NCBI GenBank assembly: GCA_016932995.1
Contig: JAFGBU010000012.1
Coordinates: 1 to 51,506 of the forward strand
Direction: 5' to 3'
DNA length: 51,506 nt
Source: Desulfovibrionaceae bacterium
GTDB taxonomy: Bacteria > Desulfobacterota > Desulfovibrionia > Desulfovibrionales > Desulfovibrionaceae
The notes beneath the pieces are model-generated. The model worked only from the letters and a program-made list of their open reading frames with translations. It had not been told where the DNA came from and searched no databases. Each line of letters starts with the position of its first letter. Position 1 is the stretch's first letter. A program made the translations under genes and the position numbers. This document shows positions 41,101-49,125 of the stretch, piece after piece.

Positions 41101-41310
41101 GTGAGTCACAGGGGCGTGGTCACCTGGTTCAACGACAAGAGGGGCTTCGGGTTCATCAAGGACGAGGCCGGCCGCGAGGTCTTTGTCCACTACAGCGAGA
41201 TCAGGCGCGACGGGTTCCAGACCCTGGCCGAGGGCGAGGCGGTGTCCTTCGAGGTCCAGGACGAGGAGCGCGGCCCCAAGGCGGTCAACGTGGTCCCGGA
41301 GGGCGGCTAG
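41101..41310 (+). CDS. Cold-shock-domain protein
   Basis: 69 aa starting with GTG at 41101, six bases after AAAGGAG. The nucleic-acid-binding motifs RNP1 (KRGFGFIKD) and RNP2 (VFVHYSEI) lie in a 5-strand OB fold: GVVTWFNDKRGFGFIKDEAG, VFVHYSEIRRDGF and LAEGEAVSFEVQDEERGPKA. It is an RNA chaperone-type protein; cold induction is not shown by the sequence. Its last four bases overlap the convergent 107-aa gene. Confidence 0.94.
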   Translation: MSHRGVVTWFNDKRGFGFIKDEAGREVFVHYSEIRRDGFQTLAEGEAVSFEVQDEERGPKAVNVVPEGG

Positions 41311-41630
41311 GCCCCGATCTCCTGGTTGAGGGGTTCCATGACGTTGTTCAGCTTGACCTCGCGGCCCTTGTAGCCGCCGTTTTCCAGCACGTATCTGATC
41401 AGCTTCCAGTCCACGTGGTCGATGAAGTCGACCTTGCCCTGGCCGTCCTTGTCCATGAGCCTGGCCATGTCCTGGAGAAAGCCCTCGATGTCTATGTACA
41501 CCCCCTCGTAGTCCACGCTCAGGACCCGGTCCTTGTACACAACCTTGGTGAACGGCAGGCCCCCGCGGACCTCCTCGAAGGCCTGCTCGGAAAGCCCGTG
41601 TATGTCTCCGTAGACCCGCACGTCCTCCAT
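41307..41630 (-). CDS. Uncharacterised 107-aa protein with one EF-hand-like loop
   Basis: Starts at ATG 41630 with GGAGGAATCGAGC before it, a strong ribosome site. The sequence is soluble with no TM segment: MEDVRVYGDIHGLSEQAFEE, then LPFTKVVYKDRVLSVDYEGV and the loop DKDGQGKVDFID, which has Asp1, Asp3, Gln5, Gly6, Val8 and Asp12 of an EF-hand (position 12 is Asp rather than Glu). The rest (HVDWKLIRYVLENGGYKGRE) is helical. I do not recognise the family. It is 30 bases downstream of lpxB in the same direction, although the order does not prove function. Confidence 0.72.
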   Translation of the reverse strand: MEDVRVYGDIHGLSEQAFEEVRGGLPFTKVVYKDRVLSVDYEGVYIDIEGFLQDMARLMDKDGQGKVDFIDHVDWKLIRYVLENGGYKGREVKLNNVMEPLNQEIGA

Positions 41631-41659
41631 GCTCGATTCCTCCCTGGGTTCAACCGGGT

Positions 41660-42805
41660 TTATGTCCGGCCCGGGCCTCGGGCCGAGAGGTCCTGAAGGA
41701 TGGCCTTGGCCGCCCTGTCCGCGGCCCCGGGCTCGCCGACCATGCGCCTGAGCCTGTCCAGGTCGCGGCGCACGGCCTCGGCCGCCTCGGCCTGCTCCAG
41801 CCAGACCAGGGCCTTGGCCGCGATGTTCTCGGGCCGGGCCTCGTCCTGGAGCAGCTCGGGAAAGGCCTCCTGGTTCAGGATGAGGTTCGGCAGGCTGACG
41901 AACGGTATCCTGACCGCGAGCCTGGCCAGGAAGAAGGTCAGGGGCGAGAGCCGGTAGGCGACCACCGCCGGCAGGCCCAGGAGCGCGCACTCCAGGGCCA
42001 CGGTGCCCGAGGCGGCCAGGGCCGCCCGGCTGCGCTTCATGGCCCGGTAGCGGCCCTCGGGCTCTATTATCTCCACCGCCAGGTCCCGGGGCCAGAGCCC
42101 CTCCAGCAGACCCCTGTCCAGGCCCGGGGCGCGGATCAGGCTGAACCTGGCCCTGGGCCGGGACAGGGCGATGATCCGGGCCGCGGCCGCGAAGTCCGGG
42201 AGCAGGGCCCGGACCTCCTTTTTCCGGCTGCCCGGGAGCACGGCCACCCGGTCCGGCTCGGGCGCGACGGACTCGAGCTCGGCCAGGGGCAGCTGGTCCA
42301 GGAGCGGGTTGCCCACGTACTCGGCGGCCACGCCCCTCTGGGCGTAGAAGTCCTTTTCAAAGGGCAGGATGCACAACACCTTGCGGAAATAGCGCTTGAG
42401 CAGCCTGACCCGGCCCTTGCGCCAGGCCCAGATCTGGGGGCAGACGTAGTAGTGGACCGGGATGCCCAGGCCGTGGGCCGATCTGGCGACCCTGAAGTTG
42501 ACCTCCGGGCAGTCGATGACCACCACGGCGTCCGGCTTGAGGCGCCCGAAGGCCTTCCTGGTCTCCGAGAGCAGCCGGATGATCCGGGGCAGGCCGGACA
42601 CAACCTCGGTCCCGCCCATCATGGACACCAGGTCCATGGAAAAGACCAGCTCGCAGCCCGCCTCGCCCATGGCCGGGCCGCCCATGCCTGCCAGGCGCAG
42701 GTCCGGGTCCAGGGCCTTGAGGGACTTGGCCAGCAGCGCGCCGTGCATGTCCCCGGAGGCCTCGCCGGCGCTGATCCAGATGAGTCTGTCGGTCCGCGCG
42801 GTCAT
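41660..42805 (-). CDS. lpxB: Lipid-A-disaccharide synthase
   Basis: 381 aa from ATG 42805 (MTARTDRLIWISAGEASGDM). The family motifs GEASGDMHGALLAKSL, GMGGPAMGEAGCELVFSMD, IDCPEVNFRVARSAHGLGIP, YYVCPQIWAWRKGRVRLLKR, LPFEKDFYAQRGV, YVGNPLLDQL and VLPGSRKKEVRALLPDF are intact. It joins UDP-2,3-diacylglucosamine to lipid X at the inner membrane, so the organism makes lipid A. The C-terminal membrane-associated region ends LSARGPGRT. It is divergent from the Gfo/Idh gene. Confidence 0.96.
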   Translation of the reverse strand: MTARTDRLIWISAGEASGDMHGALLAKSLKALDPDLRLAGMGGPAMGEAGCELVFSMDLVSMMGGTEVVSGLPRIIRLLSETRKAFGRLKPDAVVVIDCPEVNFRVARSAHGLGIPVHYYVCPQIWAWRKGRVRLLKRYFRKVLCILPFEKDFYAQRGVAAEYVGNPLLDQLPLAELESVAPEPDRVAVLPGSRKKEVRALLPDFAAAARIIALSRPRARFSLIRAPGLDRGLLEGLWPRDLAVEIIEPEGRYRAMKRSRAALAASGTVALECALLGLPAVVAYRLSPLTFFLARLAVRIPFVSLPNLILNQEAFPELLQDEARPENIAAKALVWLEQAEAAEAVRRDLDRLRRMVGEPGAADRAAKAILQDLSARGPGRT

Positions 42806-42938
42806 CGGGGGGCAAGGTATCTTGAAACCCCGTCCGCCGCAAGACGGCCCGGGTCGAACAGCTTGCAATGCCCGGGCCTAGCGGGTAGGTATCCGCATGG
42901 CCGTTTTTAAGGCCGGACAACAATAGCGAGGCGGGACG

Positions 42939-43853
42939 ATGATGCGCGTGGGAGTGGTCGGACTGGGCTGGATGGGCAGGGTCCACCTGCGGAACTATCT
43001 GAGCATGCCCGAGGTCGAGGTGGCCGGGGCGGCCGACGTGAGCCCGGAGGCCCTGGACGAGGTCAGGAAAGGCTTCAGGGTCCCGGTCTTCGACAGCCTG
43101 GACCGCTTGCTGGACCAGGGCCTTGACGCGCTGAGCGTCTGCGTGCCCACCAGCCTGCACCGGGACATCGGGCTTGAGGTCATCGAGCGGGGCGTGGCCC
43201 TGCTCATCGAGAAGCCGCTGGCCGCGAGCGTGGCCCAGGGCCGGGAGCTGGTGGAGGCCGCGGCCGAGAGGTCCCTGACGCTCATGGTCGGGCACATCGA
43301 GCGCTACAACCCGGCCGTGCAGAGGGTCAAGGAGCTGGTCGGCGACGACGTGATCTCCATACAGATCGAGCGGGTCGGGCCCTATCCGCCGCGCATCCAG
43401 GACGTGGGCGTGATCAAGGACCTGGGCTCGCACGACATCGACCTGATCAGGTTCATCACCGGCGCGGAGTACAAGGACGTGTTCGCCGTGACCTCCCGGA
43501 CCATGGGCAGGCACGAGGACACCGCGCTGATCACCGCGGAGATGGACAACGGGGTTCTGGCCAACATCAACACCAACTGGGTCACCCCGTACAAGTCCAG
43601 GAAGATCCGGGTGGCCGCCAGGACCAAGTACATCGAGGCCAACCTGATCACCCAGGAGGTCAAGGAATACAGCAAGTTCTCGACCTACGACAAGAGCTAC
43701 AGCGTGCGCGAGTGGCCCCTGGTCTACCGGGAGCCGGTCCGGGAGGAGCTGACCGCGTTTTTGGCCGCGGTGCGGACCAGGTCGCCCGCGCCCATCACCG
43801 GCGAGGACGGCCTGGTGGTCCTGCGGACCATCGAGCGCATCCTGGGCGGCTAG
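42939..43853 (+). CDS. Gfo/Idh/MocA-family oxidoreductase
   Basis: 304 aa from ATG 42939 (the next codon is also ATG) after GAGGCGGG. Rossmann motif MRVGVVGLGWMGRVHLRNYL, sugar-family EKPLA (LLIEKPLAASVAQG), MVGHIERYNPAVQRVKELVG and KDLGSHDIDLIRFITGAEYK with the catalytic His. It would oxidise or reduce a nucleotide-sugar or sugar-like substrate with NAD(P). Divergence from lpxB suggests a link to envelope sugars, such as lipid A or O-antigen synthesis. The substrate is not determinable by eye. It ends in a bidirectional terminator. Confidence 0.9.
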   Translation: MMRVGVVGLGWMGRVHLRNYLSMPEVEVAGAADVSPEALDEVRKGFRVPVFDSLDRLLDQGLDALSVCVPTSLHRDIGLEVIERGVALLIEKPLAASVAQGRELVEAAAERSLTLMVGHIERYNPAVQRVKELVGDDVISIQIERVGPYPPRIQDVGVIKDLGSHDIDLIRFITGAEYKDVFAVTSRTMGRHEDTALITAEMDNGVLANINTNWVTPYKSRKIRVAARTKYIEANLITQEVKEYSKFSTYDKSYSVREWPLVYREPVREELTAFLAAVRTRSPAPITGEDGLVVLRTIERILGG

Positions 43854-43872
43854 GGTCTTTTGGAGGACGACG

Positions 43873-43903
43873 AAAAAAGGGGCCCGCGGGCCCCTTTTTC
43901 TTT
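43873..43903. terminator. Bidirectional intrinsic terminator
   Basis: A perfect palindrome runs from 43874 to 43899 (AAAAAGGGGCCC, GC-centred, then GGGCCCCTTTTT) followed by CTTT. It lies between the converging Gfo/Idh and BON-lipoprotein genes and can end transcription in both directions because of the A- and T-runs at its two feet. Confidence 0.9.
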
Positions 43904-43917
43904 GGATTTTCAAGAAA

Positions 43918-44538
43918 TCATTTGGAGACCAGCAGATAGGGCTTGACCGTCAGGACCTCGTTCTCGGCCCGGGCCAGGGAGATGAGCCGGTCCCTGTCGA
44001 GCTCGTTTTCCACGGTCCCGACCAGCACGGCCGAGCCCTGGATCACGCTGATGTCCACGTCCGAGTCCTGAAGCGATTTTTCCTGGGCCAGGGAGTCTCG
44101 GATCCGCTCCTCGGCCATGGCGCTCTCGTCGCGGTTGTAGGGCGCGTCCTCGGTCTCCAGGAAGAAGCAGCCGGTGACCTTGCGCACCCCGCGCACGCTC
44201 TTGGTCAGGTCCATGGCCAGATTGGCCTCGGCCCTGTTGCGGAACAGGCCGACCAGAAAGACCTGGCCCCGGTGCGCGTGGGCCCTGACCAGCAGGAACT
44301 CGAACCGGCCGTTGTTCCGGAGCAGCTCGGCGGTCCGGTTCTCGATGCTCTGGTCGTTGACCACCAGCTCGTTCGGGCTGGGGTCGATCCTCTTGGGCGG
44401 GTGGAGTTCGTTGGCCAGCCGGTAGCCGGTCACGGCCGTGTTGGCGACCTGGAGCACCGGCATGATCGGCCCGGCCGCGCAGCCGGAGACGATCGCGGCC
44501 GAGATCAGGCCCAGGGACAAGATCAGAAACCGTTTCAT
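43918..44538 (-). CDS. BON-domain lipoprotein
   Basis: 206 aa. Signal with lipobox ISAAIVSGC, Cys20 being the lipidation site. Two BON-like segments follow: about residues 60-130 (SIENRTAELLRNNGRFEFLL, VRAHAHRGQVFLVGLFRNRA) and 140-206 (AEERIRDSLAQEKSLQDSD, VDISVIQGSAVLVGTVENEL). BON domains bind membrane or outer-membrane assemblies; relatives include OsmY and DolP-type proteins. It sits alone between the terminator and the GT39 gene. Function is inferred from the domain only. Confidence 0.87.
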   Translation of the reverse strand: MKRFLILSLGLISAAIVSGCAAGPIMPVLQVANTAVTGYRLANELHPPKRIDPSPNELVVNDQSIENRTAELLRNNGRFEFLLVRAHAHRGQVFLVGLFRNRAEANLAMDLTKSVRGVRKVTGCFFLETEDAPYNRDESAMAEERIRDSLAQEKSLQDSDVDISVIQGSAVLVGTVENELDRDRLISLARAENEVLTVKPYLLVSK

Positions 44539-44622
44539 GGCTTCACCCAGGGGTTGGAGTCGGCCGGGGTCCTGCCCGGTCCGCGCCCGGTCCGGGGGCC
44601 CGCGCCCTTCCGTCCAGGTCTC

Positions 44623-46305
44623 TTACTTGGTCTCTGCATTTTCCAGGCCAGACGGGCCCGGGGCCGAGTCCACCCGGCCGCTTTGGTCCCGGACCGCGAG
44701 CAGATATATCTGCCCGGAGATGGTCTGGCGGTGCACGACCTTCAGCCTGCCCGGTCCGTCGAGCCAGGGAACCCAGTCTTTCTGGCGGATTACTAGCACG
44801 ACCCTGGGGTGTTTTTCAAGTGTTTCTTTAAGTTTTTCCAATTCATCTATTTCATTGATGTTTTGTCCGAGGTAATAAGTGTATATTCCCCGGTAGATAT
44901 GAAAGGCCAGGGGCGTGTAGCCCTGTTGCGCGTAGCCCTTCATGACCTCGGCCTGCTGCCTGGGGCTCAGGACCGGGTCCAGGCTCGGCGCGATGAGCAG
45001 GGCGGCCGGCTGGATCCACAGCCCGGTCACCAGGGCCATGGCCAGGAGCCCGGTTCTGGCCGGCCTGTTGCGCAAATAGTAGATGAGGGCCGCGCCCGCG
45101 GCCAGGATCAGGGTCGAGAGGCCGACCCCGCGCAGGGGCGCGGGCGAGAGGAACTCGGCGAACGGTCCGGCCGCGGCCAGGAGCAGGTAAAAGGCGGCCA
45201 CGGCCAGGAAGAAGCGCCTGGAGCGCCCCTGGTCCAGGCCGAGCAGGCCCTGGGCCGTGAGCACGGCCAGGGGCGCGAACAGGGGCAGGATGTAGATCAG
45301 CACCTTGCCGCTCAGGCAGCAGAGCAGGCCGAAGCCGCTCAGGGCCGATATCCACAGCCAGGCCCCGGCGTCGAGGCCCGGGTCGTCGTCTTTGCGCCCG
45401 GCCAGGGCCCGGCGCAGGTTCGGGAGGGTCTTTTTGAGCGGCGCGGCCAGGCCGAACAGGGTCCAGGGCAGCCAGGCCAGGGGCAGGGCCAGGAAGTAGT
45501 AGGTCCAGGGCTCCTTGTGGTGGAAGGTGTTGGCGGCCCGGACCAATATCTGCTTGTGCAGGATGTTGCGCACGAAATCCCAGCCCTCCACAGTCATGGC
45601 CCCGGCCAGCCAGGCCGCGACAATGGCCGCGAACAGGGCCAGGGCCTTGAGCGTCCGGGCCGAGAGGAGCCTGCGTAATTCGCCCTTCCAGGCCGCGAAC
45701 AGGGCCCAGCTGAGCAGGGGAAAGGCCAGGCCCAGGGGGCCCTTGGTCAGGGTGGCGGCCGCGGCCAGGGCCATGCCGCAGAGGGCCCAGCGGTTCGGCT
45801 GGGCCCGGGTGCAGGCCTTGAACAGGCAGGCCTGGCTCAGAACGATGAGCGCGGCGAAGAACAGGTCCATGCGCGAGTAGTGCATGATCCCGGCGAAGAA
45901 CAGGGCGCTTAAGAGCACGAGCCCGGCGCCGAGCCCGGTCTGCCGGTCCAGGCCCAGGGCCCTGGCCAAAACGCAGGTGGCCAGGACGAAGAGGAGCCCG
46001 GACAGGGCCGCGCCCAGGAAGAACAGGCCCGGCGGGTCGGCCGGGGTCGCGGCGTCGAGCAGGGCCAGGAACCAGAAGTAAACGGGCGGCTTGTCCGGGT
46101 AGGGCGCGCCGTTCAGGTACAGGACCAGCCATTTCCCGGCCCGGGCCAGGTGCTCGTAGGCGTTGGCGTAGCGGACCTCGTCCGAGAACCACAGGCTGCG
46201 GGTGTTCAGGACGAAGACGGTCTGCAGGACCGTGATGATGGACAGGCTCGACCACGGCCGCCGGACCATGGCCCCCCACAGGCCGCGCTCCTCGGGCTCA
46301 GGCAT
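44623..46305 (-). CDS. ArnT/PMT-like GT39 glycosyltransferase
   Basis: 560 aa multi-TM protein. The N-terminal loop LWFSDEVRYANAYEHLARAG and KWLVLYLNGAPYPDKPPVYF hold the Asp-Glu and the YPDKPP element of ArnT-type glycosyltransferases, which transfer a sugar from undecaprenyl phosphate to lipid A or glycans. About 10-12 TM segments follow (for example GAGLVLLSALFFAGIM). The C-terminal soluble domain carries HPRVVLVIRQKDWVPWLDGP. A short stretch near 44800-44900 is markedly AT-rich, unlike the rest of the gene. The gene overlaps PAP2 by 8 bases. Confidence 0.87.
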   Translation of the reverse strand: MPEPEERGLWGAMVRRPWSSLSIITVLQTVFVLNTRSLWFSDEVRYANAYEHLARAGKWLVLYLNGAPYPDKPPVYFWFLALLDAATPADPPGLFFLGAALSGLLFVLATCVLARALGLDRQTGLGAGLVLLSALFFAGIMHYSRMDLFFAALIVLSQACLFKACTRAQPNRWALCGMALAAAATLTKGPLGLAFPLLSWALFAAWKGELRRLLSARTLKALALFAAIVAAWLAGAMTVEGWDFVRNILHKQILVRAANTFHHKEPWTYYFLALPLAWLPWTLFGLAAPLKKTLPNLRRALAGRKDDDPGLDAGAWLWISALSGFGLLCCLSGKVLIYILPLFAPLAVLTAQGLLGLDQGRSRRFFLAVAAFYLLLAAAGPFAEFLSPAPLRGVGLSTLILAAGAALIYYLRNRPARTGLLAMALVTGLWIQPAALLIAPSLDPVLSPRQQAEVMKGYAQQGYTPLAFHIYRGIYTYYLGQNINEIDELEKLKETLEKHPRVVLVIRQKDWVPWLDGPGRLKVVHRQTISGQIYLLAVRDQSGRVDSAPGPSGLENAETK

Positions 46306-46915
46306 TGCGCCTTGTCCTGGAGAAGATGTGGATGGCCGCCCCGGCCACGCTGCCCAGAAGCCAGCCGAAGAACACGTCCGAGGGGTGGTGCCAGCCCAGG
46401 TAGACGCGGCTGAAGCCCAGAACGGCCACCGCCGCGCCCAGGCCCAGGCAGCTTAGGACCCGTCCGGAGCGCAGGCCCAGGGGCAGGCAGGCCCCGGTCA
46501 TCTCCGTGGCGTGGCCCGAGGGCAGGGAGTGCTTGCCCGGGTCAAGGGTCATGGTCTCGAACAGGCCGCCCGCGTCCGGCCGGGGCCGGCCCAGGGCGAT
46601 CTTGAGCGCCCTGACCGCGGCAAAGGCGATGAGCGCCTGGACCAGGACGTAGACCACGACCAGCCGGACCAGGCCCTTGTCCCTGGCGCGCAGGCCCTTG
46701 ATCAGGAGCCAGGCGTAGACCGCGTACATGGCCGGGTTGGAGATGTCGCTGACCAGCTCGAAGGAGGTTGCCAGCCCGGGATGGGCCGCGCGGTGCGCGC
46801 GGAAGAACTCAGCGGCCTGGGACCCGTCGCCCAGGGTCAGCCAGACCACCGCCAGGACCAGGGCCAAGGGCAGGGAGAACAGGGCCCAGAGCGACAGGGA
46901 GCGGCGCGCGCGCAT
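46298..46915 (-). CDS. PAP2-family membrane phosphatase
   Basis: 205 aa, about six TM segments. The three PAP2 active-site motifs are intact: KIALGRPRP (residues 105-112, KxxxxxxRP), HSLPSGHATE (129-138) and SRVYLGWHHPSD (169-180), giving the Lys/Arg, Ser-Gly-His and Arg-His catalytic set. It probably removes a phosphate from a lipid such as undecaprenyl diphosphate, lipid A or phosphatidic acid. The 8-base overlap with the ArnT-like gene suggests that the two act together in envelope glycolipid modification. Confidence 0.9.
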   Translation of the reverse strand: MRARRSLSLWALFSLPLALVLAVVWLTLGDGSQAAEFFRAHRAAHPGLATSFELVSDISNPAMYAVYAWLLIKGLRARDKGLVRLVVVYVLVQALIAFAAVRALKIALGRPRPDAGGLFETMTLDPGKHSLPSGHATEMTGACLPLGLRSGRVLSCLGLGAAVAVLGFSRVYLGWHHPSDVFFGWLLGSVAGAAIHIFSRTRRNA

Positions 46916-46962
46916 GGGCTGTTATAGGGTCTATGGCCCGGGCATGCAACCGGGCAGCGGGG

Positions 46963-47160
46963 CTAGCCCTTTTGGTCCGGCCTAGGCCCGCTGGAGTAGC
47001 GGGCGAAGAGCTCCTCCGGCGCGTTGATCTCGGCCAGAATCTCGGCCAGGGTCATGCCTTCCTGCTTCCAGTACTTGAACCTGTGGTCCGCGCAGCTGAA
47101 GGGGATGATCAAGGTGCCGTCGTCCAGGAGATATGGTCTGTTGTTGTCGTTCGCGTCCAT
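46963..47160 (-). CDS. Uncharacterised 65-aa protein
   Basis: Starts at ATG 47160 after the G-rich site GGGGGGA, which sits in a hairpin. Sequence MDANDNNRPYLLDDGTLIIP, FSCADHRFKYWKQEGMTLAE and ILAEINAPEELFARYSSGPR shows a compact soluble protein with no TM or signal. It does not match a family I can name. The composition (Asp, Asn, Tyr) differs from chance frames in this GC-rich DNA, which supports it being real. It is 71 bases downstream of the DUF115 gene in the same direction. Confidence 0.65.
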   Translation of the reverse strand: MDANDNNRPYLLDDGTLIIPFSCADHRFKYWKQEGMTLAEILAEINAPEELFARYSSGPRPDQKG

Positions 47161-47161
47161 G

Positions 47162-47188
47162 AAGCAGTCCCCCCGAAGCGGGCTGCTT
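47162..47188 (-). promoter_or_regulatory. Hairpin covering the ribosome site of the 65-aa gene
   Basis: Outer arms AAGCAG and CTGCTT (47183-47188 and 47162-47167) and inner CCCG/CGGG pair to form a two-part stem in which the Shine-Dalgarno GGGGGGA is embedded, directly before the ATG at 47160. Alternatively it is a transcript-end hairpin of the DUF115 gene, whose stop lies 43 bases upstream; there is no T-run. Confidence 0.4.
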
Positions 47189-47231
47189 ACATCACGGCGC
47201 GGCGAATCTCAAGGCCCGGCGTGCGCGGCCC

Positions 47232-49004
47232 TCAGGCGGCCCGGTGGCCGGGGCCGACCCGGGCCAGGCTGCGGTCCATCTCCCGGACCTTTTTCAAGAC
47301 CTTGCGGCTGATCTTCTTGAACTCGGACAGGTCCCTGAGCTCATAGCGGCGCTTGGCCTTGGTGAGCCCGGACAGGTCCACGGTCTCGTTGAACAGGTAG
47401 GGCAGGTAGAGCGGGTCCTGCTGGATGAAGGCCTGGGCCCGGTCCATGAGCGCGTGTATCTCGTTCTGGTTGGCGCCGACCTTCTTGAACAGCCTCTCCA
47501 GGCGTTTTTCCAGGCCGCGCAGGGCCGAGGTCCACAGGGCGCTCTTGGGCTCGAAGCTCAGCCGCGGCCTGGGTCGCCTGGCCTCGGCCAGGCGCTTCAT
47601 GAACCCCTCCAGGCTGCCCGGGACCGAGGACAACAGCCCCTTGCGCCGGGCCTCGGCCAGGTCCACCGCGGCCGCGCCCCTGATGTCCGCGCCCCCGCCG
47701 TAGAGGTTGTAGACCGGCAGGCGGTGTTTTGCGACGTCGTCCTCGAGCTCCCTCTTGGCCGTCAGGTACTGGATGCTGGTCATGACCTCCCGGCCCGCGC
47801 GGTTCTTGATCATGCGGTGCCGGCCGGGCTCGAACTGGACCTCGCTGGTGTAGGAGTGGTGGCCCTCGGCGTGGGTCACGCCCTGGTTCCAGGCGAAGTC
47901 CTGGCCGACCAGGAGCAGGTGGCTCACCCCGCACCACCTGAGGAAGCGGACCAGGGTCAGGCTGACGTTTCCGCCCGCGTCCATGACGAATTCGTTCTGG
48001 TTCATGGCGAAGGTGGCCATGCCGCCCACGGTCCACAGGGGCAGGGTGGGGCCGGGGTAGCGCTCGACCACCTCGGGGTTGACCTTGGTCGAGTAGATGA
48101 GCGGGACGTCCTTGGCCAGGTCCAGGTCCAGCCGGTCGTAGACCTTGAGCATGGAGTGGTCGTAGTCCAGGGCCAGGCAGAGGTCGGGGCTCAGGCCCGC
48201 GGCCCGGGCCGCGGGCACGGTCTGCAGGGCGCAGGCGTACAGGGCGTAGCCCGGGTTCTTTGCCAGGGCCGGCCCGTTGTCTCTGAGCGAGGGCCCGGCC
48301 CCGATGATCACCGCGCCCAGGCCCAGGGCCGAGTCCCTGAGGGGCAGGAGGCTGCCGTCGGCCTGGGCCCGGTGGAAGTTCTTCAGCTCGTTGCCGACCA
48401 TGGTGTCCTGGCGGAAGCGCAGGGTGATGAGCTCGACGTGGAAGTTTTCGATCCTGCGTCTCACGGCGTGGGCCCATTGGGCGTACTCGGGCCCCATCTG
48501 CTGGCTGGGCAGGTCGCCGCGCAGATGCACCCTGCCGTAGACCAGCTGCAGGTCCAGGCACCTGACGACCTTGGTGATGTATTCCTCGTCCGGCAGGGCG
48601 AAGTGCAGCTTCTTGTTGGCGAAAAACGGCCGGTAGTCGGTCTGGCCGAGGCAGGCCAGGACCAGCTCGGGCCTGGGCTCGATGACTATGACCTTGTGGC
48701 TGTCCGGGGTGTTGACCAGGACGTGGTTGACCCCGTAGCCGAGGTTGCAGCCTATGATGATCGTCGCGCTGGTGTGCGCCTGGTCCTCGGGCGTCCACTT
48801 CGAGTACACCGGGCCCGGGGGCACGGCCTCGAACAGGCCCTGGCCCGAGGGCATGCGCCAGTCGATGAGCCCGAGCCGGTTCTGGAAGATGTTCTGGGCC
48901 AGGGCCGCCCGGTCGATGTCCCGGTTGGACAGCCAGCGGTAGAAATCCGGGCAGTAGGTCTCCAGGGCCTCGATGTTGGCCTTGAGAAAGGGGTAGCTCT
49001 TCAT
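47232..49004 (-). CDS. DUF115 (Maf/MptE-like) protein, possible motility-associated glycosylation factor
   Basis: 590 aa from ATG 49004 with AAGGATCGAGC before it; the frame extends to 49037. The central domain ALGLGAVIIGAGPSLRDNGP, LSPDLCLALDYDHSMLKVYD, TVGGMATFAMNQNEFVMDAG, LRWCGVSHLLLVGQDFAWNQ and GVTHAEGHHSYTSEV matches DUF115/MptE-like proteins. In flagellated bacteria these act as Maf factors in nonulosonic acid glycosylation of flagellin; in archaea MptE is a pterin pyrophosphokinase. No flagellin or sialic-acid gene is in the window, so the role is only suggested. The N-terminal domain is variable in the family. Confidence 0.8.
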   Translation of the reverse strand: MKSYPFLKANIEALETYCPDFYRWLSNRDIDRAALAQNIFQNRLGLIDWRMPSGQGLFEAVPPGPVYSKWTPEDQAHTSATIIIGCNLGYGVNHVLVNTPDSHKVIVIEPRPELVLACLGQTDYRPFFANKKLHFALPDEEYITKVVRCLDLQLVYGRVHLRGDLPSQQMGPEYAQWAHAVRRRIENFHVELITLRFRQDTMVGNELKNFHRAQADGSLLPLRDSALGLGAVIIGAGPSLRDNGPALAKNPGYALYACALQTVPAARAAGLSPDLCLALDYDHSMLKVYDRLDLDLAKDVPLIYSTKVNPEVVERYPGPTLPLWTVGGMATFAMNQNEFVMDAGGNVSLTLVRFLRWCGVSHLLLVGQDFAWNQGVTHAEGHHSYTSEVQFEPGRHRMIKNRAGREVMTSIQYLTAKRELEDDVAKHRLPVYNLYGGGADIRGAAAVDLAEARRKGLLSSVPGSLEGFMKRLAEARRPRPRLSFEPKSALWTSALRGLEKRLERLFKKVGANQNEIHALMDRAQAFIQQDPLYLPYLFNETVDLSGLTKAKRRYELRDLSEFKKISRKVLKKVREMDRSLARVGPGHRAA

Positions 49005-49125
49005 GCTCGATCCTTGGTTGCTGTGCCCGTCATGCAATACGGATGCCGGTTGCGAAGGGGGAGTTTTTGGCCTACATCATTGCCAGCCCGGCCCCTGCGG
49101 CCGGCGGTGTCAATCGGGGAAGCAC

